Positions 1 through 9,004 of a DNA stretch of 64,000 nt are shown here, in pieces (the first letter of the stretch is position 1; each line of letters opens with the position of its first letter). The stretch is from a virus. Position numbers and translations under genes: made by a program. Under the pieces are notes generated by a model that made no database searches, was not told the origin of the DNA, and saw only the letters and a program-made list of their open reading frames with translations. The DNA lies in IMG/VR virus record IMGVR_UViG_3300020122_000238, positions 1 to 64,000 of that record; one strand, given 5' to 3'.

Positions 1-1914
1 AGCAAGTACGCTCGGTATCTCCCGGAGCAACGACGGCGAGAAGTCTACGCTGAGACGGTGGCCCGGGTGGAAGGCATGCACTGCCAACAGCACCCTGCTT
101 TCGCCGAGGAGATCAAGGAGGCCTTCGACATCGTCCGGGAGAAGCGCGTGCTCCCGTCGATGCGTTCGATGCAGTTTGGGGGTGACGCCATTCTGGCCAA
201 CCACAACCGCATCTACAATTGCAGCTTCTCCCTCGTGGATCGGCTTGATGTCTTTTCCGAAGCTCTCTTCCTACTCCTCTCGGGGTGTGGCGTGGGCTAT
301 TCGGTCCAGTTCGATCACGTCGAGAAGCTCCCGACGATCCCGTACATCGACCCCACCAAGATCCGGCATCACGTCGTCGAGGATACCATCGAGGGCTGGG
401 CCGATGCGCTCAAGGCTCTGCTTCGGAGCTACATCGATGGGGTCTACCTCGAACTCAGCTACTACAAGATCCGGCCGGCTGGGACGCCTCTCCGGACCTC
501 TGGGGGACGTGCTCCCGGCCATGTGAAGCTCAAGGCATCCCTGGAGTACATCCGGGGGGTCATGAACTCCGTACAGGGGCGGAAGCTGCGTCCTGTCGAG
601 TGCCACAGGATCATGTGTCACGCCGCGGATGCTGTCCTCTCGGGGGGCATCCGTCGTTCGGCGATGATCTGTCTCTTCTCCTTGGACGACTCGGAGATGA
701 TCAACGTCAAGACGGGGGACTGGTATGTCCGTGAGCCCTGGCTCGCGAACTCCAACAACTCGGTCGTCCTCAAGCGTGATGACGTGCGGAAGAAGAGCTT
801 CAAGCGCATCTTCCAGATGACGAAGCAGTGGGGCGAGCCCGGCTTCTACTTCACGAGCGACTATGACTACGGGACCAACCCCTGTTGTGAGATTGGTCTC
901 AATCCAAACCTCAAAGTTACTCCTGAAATTCAAGCATTTCTTGCTCGGGAGTTTATCTTTACGGAAGTGGGCGATACCCTCACGGGGTGGGCCTTCTGCA
1001 ACCTCTGTGAACTCAATGCAGCCCAGTTCACGAGTCTCGAAGACTTCCTGGCAGCGGCAAAGGCAGCCACTCTCATCGGGACGCTTCAGGCCACCTACAC
1101 GGACATGCCCTACCTTGGGATCGTGTCCGAGCTGATCGCCAAGAGGGACGCGCTTCTGGGCATCGGGATGACGGGGATGCTCGATGCTCCCCACATCGCC
1201 TGCAATCCGGAATATCAGCGGGAAGTGGCGCTGAAGGTCGTCCAGTGGAACGCCGAGTACGCGGCCCGTCTGGGGATCGAGCCCGCAGCCCGAACGACGT
1301 GCGTCAAGCCCTCGGGGACGACCTCTCTGGAGCTGGGTTGCGTTGCCTCGGGGCATCATGCCCACCACGCCCGACGCTACATCCGCCGGGTGACTGCGGA
1401 CGAGATGGAGTACGTCTTCCAGGCCTTCCGGGCTATCAACCCACACATGTGTGTGCGTAAGCCTGATGGGAAGTGGGTGATCGAGTTCCCCGTCGAGGCG
1501 CCCGCTCTGGCAACGGTGAAGGACGACATTACGGCCCTACCCTTCCTCGACATGATCCGGTCGACGCAACAAAACTGGGTCATCCCCGGAACGGCGCGTC
1601 CCGAGTATTCTCCTGGTCTTACCCACAACGTCTCCAACACGGTGACGGTTCTCCCCGAGGAGTGGGACAAGGTTGCGGACTACCTGTGGGAGAATCGGGA
1701 GTTCTTCACGGGGGTCTCGATGCTTGCGGCCACGGGAGACAAGGACTACGCGTTCGCCCCCAACGAGGCGGTCACGACGCCTGTTGATGAGGCGAGGTGG
1801 AACGCCATCTTGGCCGGCTACAAGCCCGTCGACTACACGATGATCGTCGAGAACACGGACGACACCAACCTCAGCAATGAACTCGCTTGTGCTGCGGGTG
1901 CCTGTCTGATCTAG
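1..1914 (+). CDS. nrdJ: Adenosylcobalamin-dependent ribonucleotide reductase (class II), 5' end cut off
   Basis: Reduces ribonucleotides to deoxyribonucleotides for phage DNA synthesis using a B12-derived thiyl radical. The frame is open from base 1 and the first residues (KYARYLPEQRRREVYAET) match the usual N-terminal part of this family, so the true start is left of the window. Visible motifs are the NCS cysteine, the active-site NPCCEI (radical Cys with flanking Asn and Glu), FCNLCEL with the disulfide partner, and a C-terminal CAAGAC pair whose spacing of five matches the redox-shuttle cysteines of the monomeric Lactobacillus-type enzyme. The loop between NPCCEI and FCNLCEL is long (about 30 residues) and more AT-rich than its surroundings. 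Ends two bases before a short gap and the next gene. Confidence 0.93.
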   Translation, partial: SKYARYLPEQRRREVYAETVARVEGMHCQQHPAFAEEIKEAFDIVREKRVLPSMRSMQFGGDAILANHNRIYNCSFSLVDRLDVFSEALFLLLSGCGVGYSVQFDHVEKLPTIPYIDPTKIRHHVVEDTIEGWADALKALLRSYIDGVYLELSYYKIRPAGTPLRTSGGRAPGHVKLKASLEYIRGVMNSVQGRKLRPVECHRIMCHAADAVLSGGIRRSAMICLFSLDDSEMINVKTGDWYVREPWLANSNNSVVLKRDDVRKKSFKRIFQMTKQWGEPGFYFTSDYDYGTNPCCEIGLNPNLKVTPEIQAFLAREFIFTEVGDTLTGWAFCNLCELNAAQFTSLEDFLAAAKAATLIGTLQATYTDMPYLGIVSELIAKRDALLGIGMTGMLDAPHIACNPEYQREVALKVVQWNAEYAARLGIEPAARTTCVKPSGTTSLELGCVASGHHAHHARRYIRRVTADEMEYVFQAFRAINPHMCVRKPDGKWVIEFPVEAPALATVKDDITALPFLDMIRSTQQNWVIPGTARPEYSPGLTHNVSNTVTVLPEEWDKVADYLWENREFFTGVSMLAATGDKDYAFAPNEAVTTPVDEARWNAILAGYKPVDYTMIVENTDDTNLSNELACAAGACLI

Positions 1915-1932
1915 GTGGTGTAGCGTGTCGGT

Positions 1933-2265
1933 ATGCTCCGTTATACTGACACAAATAAGATGTTGAAGGGTATCCGTGAATTCTCCCTTCAACATTCCGG
2001 TACGATTGTGTCGTCGAATGACGACGAAGCCAATATGTTGGTTGGCTTCGTCGCGATTGCTCCGGGGGTACTTCCTGAAGTTTTCACCATTCGAGCCCAA
2101 GACTTGAAACAGACCCTTCCGTTGAATGTCTACCAACGAGAAGCCATCCTGCATGCAGTGGGGAGAGTCGATTTGGCGAGTTCCTTGAGCAATTTGCGAT
2201 CGAACCAAGAGGTCGAACCGAGGGTTGACCCTCGGACATCTTGGGAGGTCCTCCTGGACGACTGA
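1933..2265 (+). CDS. Hypothetical protein, 110 aa
   Basis: Unrecognised small soluble protein between the reductase and the ligase. No clear Shine-Dalgarno precedes ATG 1933; a second in-frame ATG at 1960 is an alternative start. No membrane segment or cysteine pattern is seen. It is on the same strand and tightly packed with its neighbours, which supports a real gene in the nucleotide/replication operon. Confidence 0.6.
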   Translation: MLRYTDTNKMLKGIREFSLQHSGTIVSSNDDEANMLVGFVAIAPGVLPEVFTIRAQDLKQTLPLNVYQREAILHAVGRVDLASSLSNLRSNQEVEPRVDPRTSWEVLLDD

Positions 2266-2282
2266 CGGTGTACTCGTTGAGG

Positions 2283-4268
2283 ATGGATTTCGACGAGATG
2301 ATGGACCAGGCGAAGAACCAAATGGTTGACGTTCTGGAGAAGAAGATCAACCAGGCCCGCCTCGACTACTTCAACGGAACCCCCACGGTCCTCGACGCCG
2401 TCTTCGATGGCTGGATTGCCGAGCTTCGGGAAATCAAGCCCGATAGCACGGCGATCACGGCCATCGGAGCCCCCGTGCCGGTCGTCTCGGAGTGGAAGAA
2501 GGCTTCCCACGGGTACGTGATGGGAAGCCTCGACAAGGTGAACACGCCGGTTGAGATGAACCTCTGGGCTGCCACTACAGCCGGCAAGAACGAAGCTCTC
2601 TTCATCACGGAGAAGCTTGACGGGATCAGCATCGACCTTAAGTACGAGGACGGAATGCTGATCCAGGCGATCACCCGCGGGGATGGGATCGAGGGCGAGG
2701 ACATCACATCCAACGTTCAGCGCATGAAGGGCGTCTCGAAGTCGGCCGTGTATCGCTCCATCATGGGGTCTGAGCGTCCCTTCACGGGGGCAATTCGGGC
2801 GGAGATCGTCCTCCTGAAGAGCGACCTCAAGAAGCACTTCCCCACCTACGCCAACCCCAGGAACGCTGCCTCGGGGATCTCGAAGCGGTTCGATGGGACC
2901 GGCTCCGAGCACCTCTCGGTCATGGCCTACGAGATCGTCGAGGGCAACGTTCAGCCTGTGACCGAAGACGAGCAGTTCAAAATGCTCCGGATGATGGGGT
3001 TCGTGACGCCCCCCTACAACACCTACACCCCCGGGTCTGACGCTCGGGGCCCGGTCGAGTACTGGAAGGTCTACCAGGAGACGGAGCGGGCTCGTCTCGA
3101 CTACGAGATCGACGGGCTCGTGATCCGCATCAACAACCTCACCAAGCAACACGAGCTGGGGGAGAAGGATGGCCGTCCCAAGGGAGCCGTTGCTTTCAAG
3201 TTCGAGGCGGAAGGCAAGCTCACGACGATCACCAAGATCGAGTGGCAGGTTGGGGGGACGGGTCGAGTGACGCCCGTGGCCATCTTCAACCCTGTCCACG
3301 TCATGGGTGCGACGATCACCAACGCGAGCGTCTACAACCTCAAGTACATCCGTGACCTGGGGATCGGCGTCGGAGCCGAGGTCATGATCGTCAGGGCCAA
3401 CGACGTCATCCCGCGGGTCGCTGCGGTCCACCAGAAGCCTGAAGAGGTCGAGGAAGGCCCTCTCAACTGTCCTGTCTGCGGGACCAGCACGGAGATGGAG
3501 GGCGAGTACCTCATCTGCCCGAACACCCTTGAATGCTCCGCTCAGTCGGCGGGCCGGATCAAGCGCTACGTCCAGGTCCTCGACATCAAGGAATGGGGCG
3601 ATGGCCTCATCGAGAAGCTCGTGGATGGGGGCCACGTCAAGACGGTCATGGACCTCTACAAGCTCACGGTCGAGAAGCTCTCCAGCATCGATCGCATGGG
3701 GGACAAGAGCGCGTCCAAGGTCCACAAGCTCCTCTGGGCCAAGAACCCGATCCCCCTGGAGGAGTTCTTGGGAGCCATGTCGATCTCTGGTTGTGGGTCT
3801 TCGACCTTCCTCCTCTTGATGGACGCGGGCTACGACACGATGTCTGCGATCCAGGCGGGGAGCTTGGAGACGTCGAAGGCCATCGCGGGGAACCGTACGG
3901 GCCCCTTCCACTCCATCGCGGGCATCGGCCCGGTGAAGGCAGGCGACCTCGCCAAGTGGTTCACCAACCCCACGAACGAAGCCATGCTCCAGGAGATTCT
4001 GACCCTCGGGATCGAGATTCGGGGTCGGGTCAAGGGAACTCTCACGGGGCAGTCTTTCTGCTTCACGGGCAAGAGCACTCTCCCTCGGAAAGAGCTGGAA
4101 ACCCTCGTTTCCGACAACGGCGGTGTGGTAAAGTCTTCGGCTGGCAAGGGGGTCACATACCTCGTCATCGCCGACCCGGACTCGACGAGCACCAAGGCCG
4201 TCGCAGCTCGAAAGGCGGGGGTCTCGTGTATCTCTGAAGAGGCCTTCCTCAAGATGGCCGGTCGATGA
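2283..4268 (+). CDS. ligA: NAD-dependent DNA ligase
   Basis: Seals nicks in DNA using NAD. The adenylation motif KLDG carries the nucleophile Lys at about residue 111, followed by the RGDGIEGED segment typical of the family. An OB-fold region leads to a four-cysteine zinc finger (Cys396, 399, 412, 418), helix-hairpin-helix repeats and a C-terminal BRCT domain (about 585-661). Full domain order and the 661-residue length match bacterial LigA. The start is placed at ATG 2283; GTG 2268 and TTG 2241 or 2277 in the same frame are alternatives, and a gggagg element lies at 2243. The stop overlaps the next ATG. Confidence 0.95.
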   Translation: MDFDEMMDQAKNQMVDVLEKKINQARLDYFNGTPTVLDAVFDGWIAELREIKPDSTAITAIGAPVPVVSEWKKASHGYVMGSLDKVNTPVEMNLWAATTAGKNEALFITEKLDGISIDLKYEDGMLIQAITRGDGIEGEDITSNVQRMKGVSKSAVYRSIMGSERPFTGAIRAEIVLLKSDLKKHFPTYANPRNAASGISKRFDGTGSEHLSVMAYEIVEGNVQPVTEDEQFKMLRMMGFVTPPYNTYTPGSDARGPVEYWKVYQETERARLDYEIDGLVIRINNLTKQHELGEKDGRPKGAVAFKFEAEGKLTTITKIEWQVGGTGRVTPVAIFNPVHVMGATITNASVYNLKYIRDLGIGVGAEVMIVRANDVIPRVAAVHQKPEEVEEGPLNCPVCGTSTEMEGEYLICPNTLECSAQSAGRIKRYVQVLDIKEWGDGLIEKLVDGGHVKTVMDLYKLTVEKLSSIDRMGDKSASKVHKLLWAKNPIPLEEFLGAMSISGCGSSTFLLLMDAGYDTMSAIQAGSLETSKAIAGNRTGPFHSIAGIGPVKAGDLAKWFTNPTNEAMLQEILTLGIEIRGRVKGTLTGQSFCFTGKSTLPRKELETLVSDNGGVVKSSAGKGVTYLVIADPDSTSTKAVAARKAGVSCISEEAFLKMAGR

Positions 4269-4432
4269 GCGACCGCGATCTCTGGTGCCTTTTCTACACG
4301 GCGGCCCTGACGAGGGAGCACCTTTCTGCAAAAGGTGCTGCCAATCGGGCGGATGAAGCTCTTGCCGAATTGAGGGCAAGGGACGCAAAGAAAGCCTTCG
4401 ATAAACCCGAGGGTAGTTACCGACAAGGGTGA
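4265..4432 (+). CDS. Small hypothetical protein, 55 aa
   Basis: Short reading frame starting with an ATGA overlap on the ligase stop and ending five bases before the helicase gene, so it fills the gap exactly. It encodes MSDRDLWCLF at the N-terminus and an Ala/Arg-rich helical middle (ANRADEALAELRARDAKKAF). No known family is recognised. The translational coupling geometry is the main evidence that it is expressed. Confidence 0.5.
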   Translation: MSDRDLWCLFYTAALTREHLSAKGAANRADEALAELRARDAKKAFDKPEGSYRQG

Positions 4433-4437
4433 GCTGA

Positions 4438-6720
4438 ATGGCGACTATCAGTGGCGTGGTTCTCTCCATGCGATGCAGGGGAGAGAACGGATTCTGGGTC
4501 TTCAAGATGGTGGTGGACGACGCTTCGCCCAGTATCCCTGAGACCACGGCAACGGTTGCTGGTCGTCTGTTCGGTCTTGTCCAGGTGCGCCCTGGAACGA
4601 CGGTCGGGTTTCAAGGTGAGTGGAAGTCTCATCAGAAGCACGGCCGTCAGTTCGTTCCTTCGGGGTGGCTCCCTTACACGAGACAGACACAGGATGTGGA
4701 GAGGTTCCTCTCCGATTGCATCGAGGGCTTCGCTGAGCCGGGCCTTGCGAAGCTCGTCGCGGATCGCTTCGGGATGGAGACCTACCAGGTCCTCTCGAAC
4801 GAACCGGACAGGGTTCGCCTACTCGCGGGGGAAGACGACCCCCTACGAGAGAAGCTCGACCGAGCCCTACTCTTGTGGGCGCAGTCAAGGTCGTTGAGCG
4901 GGCTCGCGGCCTTCCTCAAGGACTACGATCTTCCTTCCCAGCTCGTGGAGCAGATTTCGCGAGCCTTCGGGGTTGGGGCGCTGGAGACGATTCTACAGGA
5001 CCCCTACCGGCTCCTCGAAATCGCGGGCTTTGACTTCGCGAAAGCGGATCGTTTCGCCCTTCGCCTGGGGATCTCGATGGGGGACCCTCGCCGTATCGAG
5101 GGGGCCATCCTGTGGGTTCTTCGCAAGGCTCTGAACCAGGGCCATCTCTTTCTTCGCCGGGGAGACCTCCCCCAGAGCATTCACGAGATGCTCCAGGAAG
5201 AGCACGCTGAGCCTTTTGAGGGGCAGGACCTACCCACGACGGTGGCGGAGGGTCTCCTTCGCCTGGAGGCCCGCAAGACGGTTCGCGTGGACCCGGGCGT
5301 TGGGGTCTACCTTCCTCAGTCGTTCCTCTACGAGCGGGAGGCGGCGAACAAGCTCGCTCGCTTCAAGACGCCCGTCGACCTCCAGATCGATCTTGGGGGG
5401 TTCCTCGAAACGTACGAGAAGAATCAGCGGATTGGGTTGTCGGAGGCGCAGAGGGCTGGCGTTCTCCAGCTCATTCAGAATCGGGTCTTGGTTCTCACGG
5501 GACTCCCTGGTACGGGCAAGACGACCTTGGTTCGCTCGTTCGTCCACCTTTTCAAGGCGGCCGGGATCTCGCACATGCTCATGGCCCCCACGGGGATTGC
5601 TGCGAAGCGTCTGGCAGCCGTCACGGGAACGGATGCGATGACCATTCATCGGTCGCTCCGGTACGATGGAGATGGTTGGGGGTACAACAGCTACAACAAG
5701 CTCCTCGTCGGGGCTGTGGTTGTCGACGAGATGAGCATGGTGGATCAAGAGCTGTTCTATCGGCTCCTGGATGCCCTTGACCCGAGTGCCATGCTCGTTC
5801 TTGTGGGTGACGATGCACAGCTTCCTTCGGTGGGAGCGGGCAACGTTCTACGCGAGCTTCTCTCGTGTTCGGCGATCCCTCATGTGCGGCTCACACAGAT
5901 CCATCGTCAGGCTTTGACGAGTGAGATTGTGCAGGCGGCCCACAAGGTCAACCGGGGAGAGACCCCGACCCTCAACAGCACTCCGTCAGAGTTCCAGTTC
6001 GTGAACTGCTCCGATGAGAGCACGATCGCGGACCTCATCGTGAGGATGGCGGTCAAGCTCAAGGAACGAGACGCCAATTTTCAGGTGCTGTCCCCCAAGT
6101 ACGCTGGTCCTGTGGGGGTCGACAACTTGAACTCTTGCTTGAGGGAGGCGCTCAACCCAGCGGACGACAACAAGAAGGAGTACAAGCTCTTCGATACCCA
6201 TTTCAGGGTTGGGGATCGACTCATGGTCATTCGGAACAACTACGACCTGAGTGTCTACAACGGCGACATGGGCAAGCTCCATGATGTTCGCAAAGACGAA
6301 CTGGTTGTTCGGATCCACGGGGTGGGAGCTGGCAGCGTGGATATGTATGTCGACATCCCGAAGGAGAAGGCTCCCGAGATGCTCCGGCTTGCCTATGCAA
6401 CCACGGTCCACAAGAGCCAGGGCTCGGAGTACGACACGGTGATTCTACCTGTGGTGAAGAGCCAGGGGAGGATGCTGCAACGCGAGCTGTTCTATACGGC
6501 CATCACGCGAGCGAAGCGGAAGGTGTGGCTCATCGGGGAAGCTAATGCCGTTGAGCGGGCTGTGGCGAACGATCGCGTGGTTTTCCGGAACACGGTTTTC
6601 GGTAACGCCGTGTCGGAGGCTGTTCGAGCTTTCCTTGGTGTAGCTGTGGGCCATGAACGAAACGAAGACGGAACCGGACTCGCAGAAGCAGAGAAGCCCC
6701 CTGGACAGTCTCAATCCTGA
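4438..6720 (+). CDS. RecD2-like superfamily 1B DNA helicase
   Basis: ATP-driven 5'-3' DNA helicase of the RecD2/TraA group, likely acting in phage recombination or fork processing. N-terminal OB-like and helix-hairpin-helix regions (residues 1-330) precede the motor. Walker A is GLPGTGKTT (Lys361), Walker B VVDEMSMVD (Asp430/Glu431), motif III LVGDDAQLPSVGAG, and the C-terminal motifs are YATTVHKSQGSEYDT and FYTAITRAKRKVW. About 760 residues is the usual RecD2 length. It follows the ligase in the same transcription direction, and its 3' end overlaps the next gene by 68 bases. Confidence 0.92.
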   Translation: MATISGVVLSMRCRGENGFWVFKMVVDDASPSIPETTATVAGRLFGLVQVRPGTTVGFQGEWKSHQKHGRQFVPSGWLPYTRQTQDVERFLSDCIEGFAEPGLAKLVADRFGMETYQVLSNEPDRVRLLAGEDDPLREKLDRALLLWAQSRSLSGLAAFLKDYDLPSQLVEQISRAFGVGALETILQDPYRLLEIAGFDFAKADRFALRLGISMGDPRRIEGAILWVLRKALNQGHLFLRRGDLPQSIHEMLQEEHAEPFEGQDLPTTVAEGLLRLEARKTVRVDPGVGVYLPQSFLYEREAANKLARFKTPVDLQIDLGGFLETYEKNQRIGLSEAQRAGVLQLIQNRVLVLTGLPGTGKTTLVRSFVHLFKAAGISHMLMAPTGIAAKRLAAVTGTDAMTIHRSLRYDGDGWGYNSYNKLLVGAVVVDEMSMVDQELFYRLLDALDPSAMLVLVGDDAQLPSVGAGNVLRELLSCSAIPHVRLTQIHRQALTSEIVQAAHKVNRGETPTLNSTPSEFQFVNCSDESTIADLIVRMAVKLKERDANFQVLSPKYAGPVGVDNLNSCLREALNPADDNKKEYKLFDTHFRVGDRLMVIRNNYDLSVYNGDMGKLHDVRKDELVVRIHGVGAGSVDMYVDIPKEKAPEMLRLAYATTVHKSQGSEYDTVILPVVKSQGRMLQRELFYTAITRAKRKVWLIGEANAVERAVANDRVVFRNTVFGNAVSEAVRAFLGVAVGHERNEDGTGLAEAEKPPGQSQS

Positions 6721-7087
6721 GCTGAGGGCAAAACTGACGAAGCTCCAGTCCGAAGTCTCTCTCAACAAGCTCACGACTTCATTTTCGATCGAGGAACGTA
6801 CGCAAGGCGGAAAGAAGAGCACCTTCTACTCCGCCACGGCCAGTCGGGGACACGGGGCTGAGGTAACCCAGTTCCACGCTGACGCCCCTTCGATTGGCTT
6901 CAACCCCGAAGAGGTCCGGGTGGTTCGGTGCCTTCTCGCCAAGCACGTTGTGGGGGCCACCTACGACGACGCGGCCAAGCGGGGGATTCTTGGTCGTAAG
7001 CAGGCGGCGGAGGAAGCCAAAGCCATCCTCAACGCCTACGATGAGGCCATCGTCAAGATCCTCACCCCCAACGAGACCAAGGCATGA
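6653..7087 (+). CDS. Hypothetical protein, 144 aa
   Basis: Starts inside the 3' end of the helicase gene in another frame and ends with an ATGA overlap on the next gene, so three genes are probably translationally coupled. The N-terminus is charged; the middle (FNPEEVRVVRCLLAKHVVGA) and C-terminal helices look like a small folded domain. No family recognised. Confidence 0.7.
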   Translation: MNETKTEPDSQKQRSPLDSLNPELRAKLTKLQSEVSLNKLTTSFSIEERTQGGKKSTFYSATASRGHGAEVTQFHADAPSIGFNPEEVRVVRCLLAKHVVGATYDDAAKRGILGRKQAAEEAKAILNAYDEAIVKILTPNETKA

Positions 7088-7857
7088 CCCCCGAGCAAAT
7101 CAAGGTCATTTACAGTACCATCACCAGGTTGACGATCGATCTCCACTCGGACCCTTCGTCGTTGGGTCCGAAGTACCTACAGGACGTCACGGCGACCTGC
7201 AACAACTACAAGAACGAGGTCTCGGGGATCCTCATTCAGTTGATGCAACAGAAGCACCTCGTCACCCGAGAGCTTCAGACTCGGATGTCCGCCTACCAGG
7301 TCTCCTTCGATGACCTTCTGGCGAACAACCAGCACGTCAGCCGGCTCCCGAACATCGAGGATCGCAAGGCAACGGCCAACGTGATGCTCCGGGAAGATCG
7401 TCAGGCCATCGCTCGGCTCGAAGCGGAGCAGAAGGACCTGGAGTCGATGGAGAAGGTCGTCCGACATCGCCACAAGGAGCTGTCGGACACCATGGCTGCC
7501 ATCAAGGTTCAACGATCGCTTATCAGGGATGAGCTTGACACGAAGTCCTTCTATGGGGACGAGCGGATCAACAAGCTGCCTGGAAGCGGTGGTGGATCGT
7601 CCTCTCCTCTCGGAGGGGATGACGTCAACGAAGAGGAGCTGCTTCTTCTCTTGGAGGGGGACACTGCAAAGGCTGTGGAGCCTGATGCAGCCGAGCCTGA
7701 GCCCGTGGTCGTGGTTCCCACCACGAATCGGTCTCCTGTTCTCCCCTCGGTCACGGCCGCAGAGACCTCCGACGAGCAAGCCATTCAGAACTTCCTCGGA
7801 GCCTCGCCGGCAATCGTCACTGAAGACGATTACGAGGACGTATTTTCAGGACTTTGA
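7084..7857 (+). CDS. Coiled-coil hypothetical protein with acidic C-terminus
   Basis: 257 residues. Residues 1-150 are predicted almost wholly helical with heptad-like stretches (RQAIARLEAEQKDLESMEKV). Then follow a Gly/Ser linker and an acidic tail. Its place just before a candidate single-strand binding protein and near RecA would suit a recombination mediator of the UvsY kind, but I see no motif that proves this. Starts by an ATGA overlap. Confidence 0.65.
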   Translation: MTPEQIKVIYSTITRLTIDLHSDPSSLGPKYLQDVTATCNNYKNEVSGILIQLMQQKHLVTRELQTRMSAYQVSFDDLLANNQHVSRLPNIEDRKATANVMLREDRQAIARLEAEQKDLESMEKVVRHRHKELSDTMAAIKVQRSLIRDELDTKSFYGDERINKLPGSGGGSSSPLGGDDVNEEELLLLLEGDTAKAVEPDAAEPEPVVVVPTTNRSPVLPSVTAAETSDEQAIQNFLGASPAIVTEDDYEDVFSGL

Positions 7858-8009
7858 TACGTCCGTAGGGTACAATCGGCGACCGGCAAAAACTGAGTCC
7901 TCTCAGTCGGAGTCGGTCGCAACAAGGGTTCAAACGTCGTCCTTCGCTACCCGTCGTAACCGACACATGTAGCAGTGAAGGCGATTTCACACCGAAAGAG
8001 TGCAGAGCG
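7858..8009. promoter_or_regulatory. 152-base gap before the SSB-like gene
   Basis: Non-coding stretch separating the helicase operon from the next transcription unit. It contains tacaat at about 7872 but no convincing -35 partner at normal spacing, so it probably holds a promoter I cannot define. A short dyad (gagtcctctcagtcggagtcgg region, 7898-7918) is weak. Confidence 0.3.
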
Positions 8010-8900
8010 ATGAGCATCGATCCGTTCACTTACGATTCCTTCGACGATGACGTGGGTCTGGGCGAGGAGGACAAGAGCAACTTCAAGCAGCGCGAAGAGT
8101 GGCTGAAGATGACGAAGGGCCAGATCCTTCGCGGCTCCTTCGTGTACTTCCACTCTGCGGACGTGGTCGGGGTCCAGCGGGCCAACAAGGCTGCCAAGGA
8201 CAAGGGGGAGAAGAACACCCCCGAGCAGATGAGGGCGATCGGCCAGAAGATCCTGGCGGAGCGTGCCGAGTCTCTGGGCAAGAGCGTCGACCAGCTCACG
8301 CAGGTCGACAAGCTCTACCTCGACGAGTGCAAGTTCAAGCGCATGAGCTTCCACTACCAGCAGGGCATGGGCTACGTGCTGAGCCGTCTCGGCCTCGATG
8401 GGGCAGAGGCGGACTTGGTGTGGAAGCGGCTGGAGGCGCCGAAGACGGCGTACACCACCCTCCTGATTCTCTACCCCACCGACCGGAAGGGCGAGATCAA
8501 CAAGGCCGCTCTCGCGACCGACTGGCAGATCATCCCGTGGCGCTTCGGCCAGAAGGGGTACGAGACGATCTGGAAGCTGAACGAGGGCCTACGTCAGAAC
8601 AACATGGGCTTGCACACCCAGGATCTCAAGCTGGAGTGCAAGGACGCGCAGTACCAGAACATCGACGTGTCGTTCGTCGGTCAGGCCATCTGGCGGAAGG
8701 TCCCCAAGTTCCAGGCGGCGGTCCTGGACAAGGCTGTCAGCATGTACGACAAGCTGATGCCGTTCCGGGATATGACCACGGACGCGGTCCGTGCGAAGCT
8801 TGGGATGGGCGGGTCCTCGGTGTCGGACATCGGGGCTGGGGCTCTCGGCGCGGCAAACGCCAGCGTCGGGGACTTCACCGACCTTCTGGATCAGGTCTGA
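8010..8900 (+). CDS. Candidate single-stranded DNA-binding protein
   Basis: 296 residues. The core is rich in Lys and aromatic residues (DWQIIPWRFGQKGYETIW), and the C-terminus is a flexible Gly/Ala/Ser linker ending in an acidic-hydrophobic tip, SVGDFTDLLDQV, the layout of gp32-type and other phage SSBs whose tail recruits replication partners. It stands as its own unit between a promoter-like gap and a strong terminator, fitting a protein needed in high amounts, and it is next to resolvase and RecA genes. No sequence motif is decisive; another abundant DNA-binding protein is possible. Confidence 0.5.
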   Translation: MSIDPFTYDSFDDDVGLGEEDKSNFKQREEWLKMTKGQILRGSFVYFHSADVVGVQRANKAAKDKGEKNTPEQMRAIGQKILAERAESLGKSVDQLTQVDKLYLDECKFKRMSFHYQQGMGYVLSRLGLDGAEADLVWKRLEAPKTAYTTLLILYPTDRKGEINKAALATDWQIIPWRFGQKGYETIWKLNEGLRQNNMGLHTQDLKLECKDAQYQNIDVSFVGQAIWRKVPKFQAAVLDKAVSMYDKLMPFRDMTTDAVRAKLGMGGSSVSDIGAGALGAANASVGDFTDLLDQV

Positions 8901-8913
8901 TACCCTGGTAGGA

Positions 8914-8950
8914 GACGGGGGAGGAGCTTCGGTTCCTCCCCCGTCCTCTT
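8914..8950 (+). terminator. Strong intrinsic terminator with UUCG tetraloop
   Basis: Arms GACGGGGGAGGA (8914-8925) and TCCTCCCCCGTC (8934-8945) pair perfectly and are extended inward by a G-T and a C-G pair to a TTCG loop, giving a very stable stem. CTCTTT follows. It ends the transcript of the SSB-like gene. Confidence 0.85.
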
Positions 8951-9004
8951 TGGGTGCAACCATGCTGAAATGGCCCAACATTGGGGCACTCTAGGTTCCG
9001 AATC

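Noticed and set aside
880-1010. Mini-intein in the reductase
   Set aside because: The loop lacks the Cys/Ser start, the terminal HN and the splicing blocks, and is far too short.
2130-4547. Long minus-strand open frame opposite the ligase gene (805 codons)
   Set aside because: It mirrors the codon bias of the true ligase on the other strand, has no ribosome binding site and no recognisable protein features. The same applies to other long antisense frames, such as 271-1446 and 19413-20972.
7924-7950. T-loop-like GGTTCAAAC suggesting a tRNA gene
   Set aside because: The flanking bases do not form a five-pair T stem, and no acceptor, D or anticodon arms can be built around it.
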